A stretch of 64,000 bases of DNA, taken from a virus. Numbering within the stretch: position 1 is the first letter of the stretch; the number at the start of each line of letters is the position of its first letter. Location of the stretch: the IMG/VR virus record IMGVR_UViG_3300042892_004737, positions 1 through 64,000 of that record; one strand, given 5' to 3'. The position numbers and the translations under genes are program-made. Under the pieces are notes generated by a model. That model searched no databases and was not told where the DNA came from. It saw only the letters and a program-made list of their open reading frames with translations. Positions 54,314 through 61,446 of the stretch are shown piece by piece.

Positions 54314-54468
54314 GAACCCTTTCGAGACGATTTCATCAAGTCGTCCACGGTCTCGAAGACCACCATCTTGGGCGCAGGTTCTTCAGCCCCCTCGTTGAGG
54401 TTGCCATTGCGGGCAGCGATCTTTCGATGCGCCTCCGCACGAATCTTTTCGAATTCGTCTTTCTTCAT
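54310..54468 (-). CDS. Small charged protein, possible partner of RelE-like gene
   Basis: 52 residues (MKKDEFEKIRAEAHRKIAAR). TGA/GTG overlap with the RelE-like gene and a TAAATA box 4 bases upstream. Antitoxin role is only positional inference. Confidence 0.5.
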   Translation of the reverse strand: MKKDEFEKIRAEAHRKIAARNGNLNEGAEEPAPKMVVFETVDDLMKSSRKGS

Positions 54469-54472
54469 CCGG

Positions 54473-54478
54473 TATTTA
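54473..54478 (-). promoter_or_regulatory. TAAATA late-type box
   Basis: Minus strand, 4 bases before the ATG at 54468. Confidence 0.55.
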
Positions 54479-54483
54479 TCCCC

Positions 54484-54639
54484 TCACAGGGCTTGTTCCA
54501 TCCACGCCATTCCGCGCGCGGCGAAAACGTTGGTCTTGTTCCGGGCCGTGCGCAGGGCCAGAATCGCCTGCGTTCTCGCGACGGTTTCCTTGGCGGCCCG
54601 GAAGGCGACACGTTCTTTGGAGGTGAGGTTCTCGGTCAT
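54484..54639 (-). CDS. Small basic helical protein, 51 residues
   Basis: MTENLTSKERVAFRAAKETV. No ribosome-binding site is needed: the promoter puts the transcript start at the ATG. Unknown. Confidence 0.55.
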   Translation of the reverse strand: MTENLTSKERVAFRAAKETVARTQAILALRTARNKTNVFAARGMAWMEQAL

Positions 54640-54645
54640 CCCCGC

Positions 54646-54673
54646 AAGATAGGAGGGTCTCGAACCTTGTCAA
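54646..54673 (-). promoter_or_regulatory. Leaderless sigma-70-like promoter
   Basis: Minus-strand TTGACA (54673-54668), 16-base spacer, TATCTT (54651-54646), 6 bases to the ATG at 54639. Immediately follows a terminator. Confidence 0.7.
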
Positions 54674-54675
54674 GT

Positions 54676-54706
54676 AAAAAGGGCCCGCAGCCGAAGCCGC
54701 GAGCCC
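54676..54706 (-). terminator. Rho-independent terminator
   Basis: GGGCTCGCGGC-TTCG-GCTGCGGGCCC followed by TTTTT on the minus strand, ending 54739-54951. Confidence 0.85.
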
Positions 54707-54738
54707 TAGTCGAACCCCGATTAGGCGAGGTGGGTAGA

Positions 54739-54951
54739 TTAAGCGGCGACGGTGCGGTCGTCGCGGGTGCCCAGTTCGGTTTCCAGGGCGGCCAGGGTGG
54801 CAACCTGCGATTCCGTCAGCGTGGCGGCCGACGTCTTGATCTTGGCGACGGCGTTCTCGATGTGCGGGGTGGGCATGTTCGCGATGGTCAGGGTGACGCC
54901 GCGCGAGGCCGAGGTGTAGGTGGTAACGGTCATTTGTGTGAAAAACTCCAT
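54739..54951 (-). CDS. Small protein of unknown function
   Basis: 70 residues from MEFFTQMTVTTYTSAS (GAGGGTG upstream). A start at MTVTTYT is possible. Pattern TLTESQVATLAALETELG is helical. Its own terminator follows. Confidence 0.6.
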   Translation of the reverse strand: MEFFTQMTVTTYTSASRGVTLTIANMPTPHIENAVAKIKTSAATLTESQVATLAALETELGTRDDRTVAA

Positions 54952-55018
54952 AAGTTCACCCTCAGACCATAAGGGGACTCCCAACGGGCGTGCAATATTT
55001 TAGTTCACCGAATTCGAA

Positions 55019-55024
55019 TAAATA
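55019..55024 (+). promoter_or_regulatory. TAAATA late-type box
   Basis: 4 bases (tcga) before the ATG at 55029. Confidence 0.6.
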
Positions 55025-55028
55025 TCGA

Positions 55029-55505
55029 ATGGCTCGTTTCCCCGATATGCGCTCGATCATGGAGGCCGCCCGACCGTGGATGGACCATGGCGACGACGAG
55101 GCCACCTACGACGAATGGAAGCCCGAGCACGGCATCGACAACTTCGTCCGTTCAACCTTCAGCACCGGAGGATGCGGCTACCTCGCCGTGGCCGTAAATG
55201 AAAAAACAGGCTGGCCCATCCATGCCGAGATGAGCCCGGATGGTGACGTAGATCATATCTGGTGCGTCAACGATGCTGGTCTCGCCGTAGACATCAACGG
55301 TGTTCACCCGGAGGCGTTCGCACAATCAAAGTTCAATGACCCGGAGTGGGGTCCGAACAAGATCGCTCCGCATCTCAACCCGAGGATTGGGCATCGAGGA
55401 GAGATCGTCAAGCTAGAGCCCCAGCAAGCTGGGGGTTCCGACCAAGAACTCATGGACTGGGCCCGAGACCTTGTCGCGTTGTTTCCGAAACATTTTGGCC
55501 TTTAG
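55029..55505 (+). CDS. Cysteine-peptidase-like protein with capsid-targeting leader
   Basis: 158 residues. Leader MARFPDMRSIMEAAR (I-M-E). Then Cys49 in TGGCGYLAVAV, His76 in DHIWCV and Asp88 in AVDINGVH: a Cys-His-Asp order with the same His-Asp spacing as in the protein at 33968. Such C-H-D modules occur in papain-like hydrolases of phages. Enzyme activity is inferred only. Confidence 0.58.
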   Translation: MARFPDMRSIMEAARPWMDHGDDEATYDEWKPEHGIDNFVRSTFSTGGCGYLAVAVNEKTGWPIHAEMSPDGDVDHIWCVNDAGLAVDINGVHPEAFAQSKFNDPEWGPNKIAPHLNPRIGHRGEIVKLEPQQAGGSDQELMDWARDLVALFPKHFGL

Positions 55506-55754
55506 ATCAGAGGGGGTTTCGTTTCACTCACACCCCCTGCTGGTGCTCGTCTCACTCGCTATGCTCGTTCGCTTGAGACACCAGCTATGTCTTATAGGAC
55601 ATCAAGAACAAGCAAGCTGATATCCTATAGACTATCAATCCCTTATACTAATCCTAGATCGTCAGCGTATTCTCCCCCCGTTGAGAACTCCACGTAGGAA
55701 GTCATCAACAGGGAGAGAATATCTAATCCTGAGTCGATTAGTCTGATAGCTGCG
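55506..55754 (+). other. Non-coding, hairpin-rich region
   Basis: No protein gene. AGGGGGT...ACCCCCT (55511-55538) and CTGGTG...GAGACACCAG hairpins follow the preceding stop, then AT-rich sequence with TATAGGAC-like repeats. Confidence 0.4.
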
Positions 55755-55937
55755 GTGACTTTTTACAGACGGCTGGCGGTTTCCCGATACCAGCATGAAC
55801 AGCCCATTCCCGACCAAGCTTCCTCCTGTAATCGGGGCCTCCACGAGTATCGGTCAGATTTCACGCAGGGTGAATTAATCTGCCGTCGTTGCGCCCCGGC
55901 GAGCTTCTTAAGTGGTCAAACGGTTATGAAACATTGA
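55755..55937 (+). CDS. Possible small zinc-binding protein
   Basis: 60 residues from GTG (MTFYRRLAVSRYQHEQ). CNRGLHEYRSDFTQGELICR-RC has a Cys/His...CxxC pattern. It lacks a clear promoter or ribosome-binding site. Confidence 0.4.
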   Translation: MTFYRRLAVSRYQHEQPIPDQASSCNRGLHEYRSDFTQGELICRRCAPASFLSGQTVMKH

Positions 55938-55963
55938 AGTTTCAAGCAACGCATCCCAGGCGT

Positions 55964-56206
55964 TCAGAGAACCCGAGATGCGCGGAGGGATGTCAACCAG
56001 TGGACAGAGCCCTCCTCTTTGCATAGTGCCTTTCGCGCGAGATCGCGCCGAGCAGCCGTCTGATCGTGGTCCGCGCGCCTCTCGGTTATGCGCCTGCCTT
56101 CCTCGGCCAGTTGAGTCAACCACGACCCTCCGTCTCGTTGGCCATCCTGCCTGCGTGTCCACCCGGTGTGTGCCGACTGTCTTGAACGCTTTGCGACGGG
56201 CCCCAC
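55964..56206 (-). CDS. Doubtful small charged protein
   Basis: 80 residues, Arg/Glu-rich (QLAEEGRRITERRADHDQTA). No known family, and it lies in a region that may be non-coding. Confidence 0.25.
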   Translation of the reverse strand: MGPVAKRSRQSAHTGWTRRQDGQRDGGSWLTQLAEEGRRITERRADHDQTAARRDLARKALCKEEGSVHWLTSLRASRVL

Positions 56207-56299
56207 CGCGATCTATCCGGCCCTGGATGCGATTTATGGGTGCTGAGCACCAATGAGTCGGACTATACAGAGTCTGGAGAACAGGAGTCGAATCTATTC

Positions 56300-56782
56300 T
56301 TAGATGTCGGGGTCGTCGTCAAGTATAACGGTCGCAGCCCAGCGATTTGTGCTCCACTCCGACAGCTTATATATCGAAACGTCGGGTCCGTATTCATAAA
56401 GCATCTTGGCCATCATGGCGTCTCGGCTCATCGAGAACAGCATGTAGCCGTACTGGTCGTCGTGCAGCGAGGTCCATTCGGCCGGTCGATAGCCGACGTC
56501 GCTGAACGCCTTTATGAGATCGACGCCCGGTGCCCCAGCCCACGCGTTGTGGACCCGCAGGGATTCTTCGAACTTGACCACGACGAGGAACTTGAAGACG
56601 GAATGGTGGCGGTGCAGGCTATCGACGACGGCCTCCCCAAGCGTCTCGCCCCGCATACCCCGCCAGCCGTTCATCCGATAGGCGGGGACGTGGCGGAGTT
56701 CACGGCACAACGAGGCGTGCGCGCCGTATTCCTCGCGCTTCGCATCCCGGCCCAAATCGTTCATCCACGTGTAGACGCTCAC
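56300..56782 (-). CDS. Phage protein of unknown function
   Basis: 160 residues from a GTG overlapping the upstream stop (MSVYTWMNDLGRDAK). Contains YGYMLFSMSRDAMMAKMLYE, the recurrent strand-plus-DA-helix motif, placed before a C-terminal extension. Unknown. Confidence 0.65.
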   Translation of the reverse strand: MSVYTWMNDLGRDAKREEYGAHASLCRELRHVPAYRMNGWRGMRGETLGEAVVDSLHRHHSVFKFLVVVKFEESLRVHNAWAGAPGVDLIKAFSDVGYRPAEWTSLHDDQYGYMLFSMSRDAMMAKMLYEYGPDVSIYKLSEWSTNRWAATVILDDDPDI

Positions 56783-57177
56783 GAGACCTCCAGGTCCCCG
56801 CACAGGATGAGCTTCGAGAGGTCGCATTCCATCTTTTGGAGATCACCACTGACCTGGACCGGTTTCCCATTGCGGACGACGGCGCACCAGCCTTCGGCCA
56901 TGATGCGCTCAACCTGACCACACGACACGGTCCTGATGTCCTTCGTCTGATGTTCCCGATTGAACTCCAGATATGCTTCCAGGAAATCGAGGCTGTAGCG
57001 GTCGCCTCGCTTTTCATATCGGACAACAATCTCGTCGCGGCAGACGTAGTCGAGCCAGATGCGCGAGATGGGGGCCAGCAGGCGCCGGTCCTCCCCTCGT
57101 CCGATGTTTCGACCGGTATCCTTGGTCAACTGCATCAGGCGGACGAGCGCGACCGCATTTTTCTTGGTGCAGAACAT
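56779..57177 (-). CDS. Phage protein of unknown function
   Basis: 132 residues (MFCTKKNAVALVRLMQLTKD). Not recognised. Its start overlaps the upstream stop by one base. Confidence 0.65.
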   Translation of the reverse strand: MFCTKKNAVALVRLMQLTKDTGRNIGRGEDRRLLAPISRIWLDYVCRDEIVVRYEKRGDRYSLDFLEAYLEFNREHQTKDIRTVSCGQVERIMAEGWCAVVRNGKPVQVSGDLQKMECDLSKLILCGDLEVS

Positions 57178-57857
57178 CAGAGGCAGGCCTTAAGGGCGTT
57201 CTGGAGCGCGGTGATCTGGAAGTTCGACAGGGAGATGGCCCCGGCCTCCTGAAGGGCGATGATCTCCTGCAAGCCCATCGCGGTCTCCTCGCGGGCCTGC
57301 GCGGCTTCCGCTTTCTTGCGGGCGTTTTCTTTGCCCCGGCGTTCGAGTTCGATTTCCCACTCGGCCTGCTCGCGGATGAGCGTCGGCGTGGTCTTGAGAC
57401 GCTCGGCGGCGGCCAAGGCCGGAATCTCCAGCATGGCGTTTTCCTTGGACCGATACGGCACGGCCTTCGGGTAGCGGGCGTGCTGGTCGTCCAACTGGTG
57501 GCCGATGTCGATGGCGTCCCCGGCATTGAGGCGGATGGCGGCAATATACCAGCGACCGCTCGCGTAGCCGCCGTCGTAGACGATGTAGCCGATGTGCTCG
57601 TCGTTGAGGTAGGCCGCGTAGGCGAACCGATATCCCTTGTGCTCGATCTTCTCGACCCGCACGGGGAAGTCGGGCCCCATTTTCTGCTGGGCGAGGAGCT
57701 TGGCGCATTTCGAGCAGGAGACGCGAGCTTCGTCGGTGACGACGCCACCCCGGAAGGTCCAGGCCTCGCCGCACAGGGCGATGGCTTCCTGAGAGCCCCA
57801 CGAGGTCGTCTTGGTCTTGCCGGTGTCGAAATGGTTGTTGTGCGCGCGACGACCCAT
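57177..57857 (-). CDS. Protein with putative zinc-binding N-terminal part
   Basis: 226 residues. An early segment with CGEAWTF...VSCSKCAKLL may bind zinc. The later part is a long charged helix (REQAEWEIELERRGKENARK) likely to be coiled coil. Start fixed by AGAGGAGA. First gene of a three-gene leftward operon. Confidence 0.65.
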   Translation of the reverse strand: MGRRAHNNHFDTGKTKTTSWGSQEAIALCGEAWTFRGGVVTDEARVSCSKCAKLLAQQKMGPDFPVRVEKIEHKGYRFAYAAYLNDEHIGYIVYDGGYASGRWYIAAIRLNAGDAIDIGHQLDDQHARYPKAVPYRSKENAMLEIPALAAAERLKTTPTLIREQAEWEIELERRGKENARKKAEAAQAREETAMGLQEIIALQEAGAISLSNFQITALQNALKACL

Positions 57858-57918
57858 GACGTTCTCCTCTGTTCGCCTTTACTTTACAAGTTTCTGGACT
57901 GAGGTCAAGCAAAAATAT

Positions 57919-57947
57919 TGAAGGTTACTCCCATCGACAAGTAGACT
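57919..57947 (+). promoter_or_regulatory. Leaderless sigma-70-like promoter
   Basis: TTGAAG 57919-57924, 17-base spacer, TAGACT 57942-57947, 6 bases to the ATG at 57954. Confidence 0.65.
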
Positions 57948-57953
57948 TCTCTC

Positions 57954-58466
57954 ATGCGTCAATGGCAATTCCAAGAAGTTCCTCACGAAAGTGAACTCCC
58001 CTACCCCGAAGTCACTTCAACATCTGGTAAGCATAAAGGCAAGATCGGTCATTTGATGGGGAGATCATACTCTTCATCGGTGGTGTTCGTTGCTTGGGGC
58101 TTCGGAGTTGAAGCGAAGTCATTCCCATATCGGGATATCGAATACGTGGACATCAACGGGACGGCCATGATTGAGCCCGTCACCGACATGTCAGAGAGAG
58201 AACTCAAGATCGGCGACTGGGTGACCTATTCGGTCCCGGCCGGAAACTCCAGTCATGCGTTGGAGGTTGGGGAGATCACCCAGATTTCTAAGATCGGCGG
58301 CTTGACGGTGAAAAGAGCAGTCCGCAACGGCTCGAAGGTCGTCAACCACTATCGCGGTGACGCACTGCGGCGCATCACCGACGCCGACCGTTGCCTCAAG
58401 CTCCCGGTCGATACCAAGACGCTCACGAAGTGGGTCCTGCTGGATTTCGAGGAGATGGGCGCCTAG
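57954..58466 (+). CDS. Phage protein of unknown function
   Basis: 170 residues. Two beta-rich segments (KHKGKIGHLMGRSYSSSVVF and KIGDWVTYSVPAGN) look like KOW/SH3-type barrels. Not recognised. Leaderless message predicted. Confidence 0.66.
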   Translation: MRQWQFQEVPHESELPYPEVTSTSGKHKGKIGHLMGRSYSSSVVFVAWGFGVEAKSFPYRDIEYVDINGTAMIEPVTDMSERELKIGDWVTYSVPAGNSSHALEVGEITQISKIGGLTVKRAVRNGSKVVNHYRGDALRRITDADRCLKLPVDTKTLTKWVLLDFEEMGA

Positions 58467-59170
58467 CAGTGCAGAAGGACGAACTTCGTCATGGCTTTCT
58501 TGGAAAGCGTCATGTGGATGTCGTTGTAGTTTCCTGACCACCTGGGCTTGACCCGTTCTTTCTCGCAGAAATCGAATATGTCTTTGAGGAAGATCGAGCC
58601 GTGAGGGGCCTCTTCGACGGCGACCTCGTATTCGGATTTCTCGCCCTCCTCGTAGTCTTCCGGGTCGGTGATCTCATAGAAGGCAATATCGGACAGTCCG
58701 ATAGTTCCCCCGTCATAGCTGCATTTGACCATGCATTTGCCGAGATGGTCTCGGAGTGAGAACTTGACCGTGTTTTCGGGCGTCTTGGGCCAACCAGAAT
58801 CCTCGCTGTACCATTCCCCGTCCTTGAACAGGTAAGGGATTTCGTCACTTTTGGCCCAAAACTCCTGCTCGCTCGGGTGAGACCATCTCCTCATGGCGTC
58901 GCCGCGTTCACGAGCGTAGAACTTCGACCACGTTACGGGAATCCCGCTGTCTTCATTCCAGGAGTGTTGGTCCCATCCGTGTTTCTTGCCGATCTCCGCT
59001 CCGAGACTGCTTACATCTCCCTCGTGGAGGAGTTTATCCAATTTCTTCGGGTCACTGTAGAAGAAGAACAGCAAGACACCATTGTGCGACATGTAGCCGT
59101 CACTGTGGCAGTAAATGTAGCGCACACTGCCGTCGTTTTCGACTTTTCCGATATAGGAACGAGTGGACAT
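58463..59170 (-). CDS. Phage protein, MSTR(S/C)xIG family
   Basis: 235 residues. The start MSTRSYIGKVENDGSVRYIY, followed by CHSDGY, is a pattern found in many phage proteins of unknown function. C-terminal half acidic. Upstream on the same strand is the GatB/YqeY-tailed protein. Confidence 0.7.
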   Translation of the reverse strand: MSTRSYIGKVENDGSVRYIYCHSDGYMSHNGVLLFFFYSDPKKLDKLLHEGDVSSLGAEIGKKHGWDQHSWNEDSGIPVTWSKFYARERGDAMRRWSHPSEQEFWAKSDEIPYLFKDGEWYSEDSGWPKTPENTVKFSLRDHLGKCMVKCSYDGGTIGLSDIAFYEITDPEDYEEGEKSEYEVAVEEAPHGSIFLKDIFDFCEKERVKPRWSGNYNDIHMTLSKKAMTKFVLLHC

Positions 59171-59188
59171 GGTGGGTCGTTTCTGGCG

Positions 59189-60190
59189 TCAGAGCCGTTC
59201 GAGAATGAGGTTGCGGACGGTGTGGGCGTCGAGCTTGGTCTCGGAGGCCTTGTTGACCTGACCGATGAACCAACCAACGATGCGCTGGTCATCACGCGCC
59301 AGCGCGACCTTGTCTGGGTTGGCGGCCATGATGGTGTCCACGATGGTGGCGATCTCGGATGTCGAGGGGCCCGACAGCGTCGGTTCGATCACGTCGGCCA
59401 GGATGGAGAAGAAGACCACACGGGCTGCGGACTCGCCACCGTCCAAGTCGCCAGCCATGGATTCGCGCGCCCACTCATCGTTGAACCGGTTCAGTAGGGT
59501 CTCGTAGAACTCCCGCTTCACCCCTGACGGGATGCAGTCGATGTCGAACGCCTCCAAGAGCATCATGAAGCCGTGGATGTTGAACGCACGATTGCGCTCG
59601 TCGAAACCCAGACCCATGGCTTTGAGCTTGCTCGCGAACGGCCCGAGCACGAAGTTCATGAACTCGTCGGTGTGCTGGGGGCAGCGGGTCAGAATGCCGA
59701 GGAAATACCACGCATCCAAGCGCACCCCCGTGAAGTCCTGAAAATCGGACAGCTTGCCGGGGTGCATGTCGAGGCCGAGCCAGTCCTGCACGATCTCGGA
59801 GGGGCTCTCGCGGAACCACATTCGCGCTCGCTCATCCATGGCGGCGACCAAGGAATCGAGGAAGAGCTTGCGACCCTGATGCCGCCGCTCGAAGTCGAGT
59901 TCGATCTTGGGACGATGGGAATCGACGTAATGGTTGCGGGCCGTCTTGCTGGCGAAATCGGCCACGGGGTGGCGACGCACAACCGGCCAGTTCGGGTCCG
60001 AGACCCCGACAGTCCACGTGTTGATGTCCACGATTAGACCACCTCGGACGAGGTAGTCCCCCACGCGCGGCGCAAGCTCGTCCTGCATGTAGCGCAGGAG
60101 CTTCCAGCTATCGGCGAACACCATCATGGTCTTGATGGATTCATCCGCTAGGAAGCGGCGAAGTTCGTCACCTGTTCGAAGTTTGCTCAT
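59189..60190 (-). CDS. Protein with GatB/YqeY-like C-terminal domain
   Basis: 333 residues. The last 55 residues (IVDTIMAANPDKVALARDDQ, then RIVGWFIGQVNKASETKLDA) match the tail domain of GatB and YqeY (NP..V......GFLVGQVMK....A....V..L). That domain binds tRNA in the amidotransferase. The N-terminal 275 residues are unassigned, with several helical segments. The combination is not one I know. Confidence 0.65.
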   Translation of the reverse strand: MSKLRTGDELRRFLADESIKTMMVFADSWKLLRYMQDELAPRVGDYLVRGGLIVDINTWTVGVSDPNWPVVRRHPVADFASKTARNHYVDSHRPKIELDFERRHQGRKLFLDSLVAAMDERARMWFRESPSEIVQDWLGLDMHPGKLSDFQDFTGVRLDAWYFLGILTRCPQHTDEFMNFVLGPFASKLKAMGLGFDERNRAFNIHGFMMLLEAFDIDCIPSGVKREFYETLLNRFNDEWARESMAGDLDGGESAARVVFFSILADVIEPTLSGPSTSEIATIVDTIMAANPDKVALARDDQRIVGWFIGQVNKASETKLDAHTVRNLILERL

Positions 60191-60231
60191 GGCCGCGCTA
60201 CTACCACGACGAGCAGTTTGGTCAAACCATT

Positions 60232-60969
60232 TTAACGGTCGGTGAGGAAGGTGTGGTTCCCGATGGTCTTGATGGGTGTCATGGTCGGAGCCCAGTATGG
60301 GTTGATCGCTGTCGTGTGGTAGAAGAGCGCGCCATCGGTGATGTCGGAGGTGTTTCCGGCCACGACGTCACGGGCGATTTTCTTGGCCTGGAGCCACAAC
60401 AGATACTCGGGATATTCGTCGCTGCGTTGGAACTTTGCCAGCCACCGCTCGTAACCCTCTGGCTGGGATTTTAGATAGCGATCAATCTGGGCCATGCGGT
60501 TGATCTTGGCGCGGTTGTCATCGTTCGAGTTCCAGCACGAGAATTGCTTGCGGCGGCGGACCACCTCTTCAAGGGAGCTTCCCCACCGCTGTGATCGGGC
60601 GCGGTTCATGATCACGTGTGCCACGGCTCGCATCCCCAGAGCTTTTTCCGACCGGGCCTCGCCCCAGATCGTGGCTGCGAGATAGGCGGTGTCACGGGCG
60701 GTGTATTCGCTATGCAGGGCGCCCCCGCGACTAGGAGCCAGACGGACCTGTTCTTCTTCGGGCCCACCCCAATCCCCATCGCCGAAAATCGGCATATCGT
60801 CTTCGGTCCAATCCCGAGAAACTTCGGCTTTGTCTCCACCGACCTTATGAGCCGCGATGGCTCCGCCAGCGATCAAGCCTGCCGCACCGGCCGCAGCCAG
60901 GAATCGTCTCAGGTCTGCCTCTACGAGGTCTTCGAAGTCTTGATCAACGAGGTCGATGTGTTCGCGCAT
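60232..60969 (-). CDS. SleB-type cell-wall hydrolase with capsid-targeting-type leader
   Basis: 245 residues from MREHIDLVDQDFEDLVEADL (L-V-E). A short membrane-like segment (FLAAAGAAGLIAGGAIAA) follows. The hydrolase domain has TIWGEARSEKALGMRAVAHV and IMNRA, then DGALFYHTTAINPYWA, as in Hydrolase_2/SleB enzymes that cleave peptidoglycan. The late promoter and location beside baseplate genes suggest a virion or core enzyme rather than the lysis endolysin. An ATG 6 bases upstream overlaps the TAAATA box. Confidence 0.82.
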   Translation of the reverse strand: MREHIDLVDQDFEDLVEADLRRFLAAAGAAGLIAGGAIAAHKVGGDKAEVSRDWTEDDMPIFGDGDWGGPEEEQVRLAPSRGGALHSEYTARDTAYLAATIWGEARSEKALGMRAVAHVIMNRARSQRWGSSLEEVVRRRKQFSCWNSNDDNRAKINRMAQIDRYLKSQPEGYERWLAKFQRSDEYPEYLLWLQAKKIARDVVAGNTSDITDGALFYHTTAINPYWAPTMTPIKTIGNHTFLTDR

Positions 60970-60974
60970 GCCCA

Positions 60975-60980
60975 TATTTA
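60975..60980 (-). promoter_or_regulatory. TAAATA late-type box
   Basis: Minus strand, 5 bases before the ATG at 60969. Divergent from the box at 61013. Confidence 0.6.
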
Positions 60981-61012
60981 GCGGGTTCAAATCTCTGGAG
61001 TTTATGCGGGAA

Positions 61013-61018
61013 TAAATA
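61013..61018 (+). promoter_or_regulatory. TAAATA late-type box, baseplate operon
   Basis: TAAATA, 24 bases before the gp25-like gene. This is the expected late promoter of a structural operon. Confidence 0.6.
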
Positions 61019-61042
61019 CCGACATAGCTTCGGGGATTATTG

Positions 61043-61438
61043 ATGGCACGTAAGATGTTCAAGGGATTCAGCACGGTTGGTGAGGCAAAGACTCGCAACT
61101 GGGTCCACTATGACGTCGAACTCATAAAGCGCGACCTCGGCAATCACTTCCACACTCGTGTGGGTGACCGGGTGATGAGAGCTTCGTGGGGTTGCCGCAT
61201 ATGGGATTGGTTGTTCGAACCCTACACCAACGATCTCCGCGACCGCATCATCTCTGAGGCTGTCCGGGTCTGTCAGGAAGACGCTCGCGTCCGCGTCATC
61301 AACGTCAACGTCACCGACCAAGATCAGGGCATCCGGGTAGCGATTGAACTCGACTTCATCCCGCTCGATGTCGTGGAAACTTTCGCAATCGACTTCGAGC
61401 GTCGGGAAACTGCCCGCCTCAACAATCCAGAATTCTAA
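61043..61438 (+). CDS. Baseplate wedge subunit, T4 gp25-like
   Basis: 131 residues from MARKMFKGFSTVG. HYDVELIKRDLGNHFHTRVG, MRASWGCRIWDWLFEPYTND and the C-terminal GIRVAIELDFIPLD match the gp25/GPW lysozyme-like fold. In T4, gp25 joins gp6, gp7 and gp53 to start sheath assembly. The gp6-like gene follows after 8 bases. Confidence 0.88.
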   Translation: MARKMFKGFSTVGEAKTRNWVHYDVELIKRDLGNHFHTRVGDRVMRASWGCRIWDWLFEPYTNDLRDRIISEAVRVCQEDARVRVINVNVTDQDQGIRVAIELDFIPLDVVETFAIDFERRETARLNNPEF

Positions 61439-61446
61439 GGAAAAGT

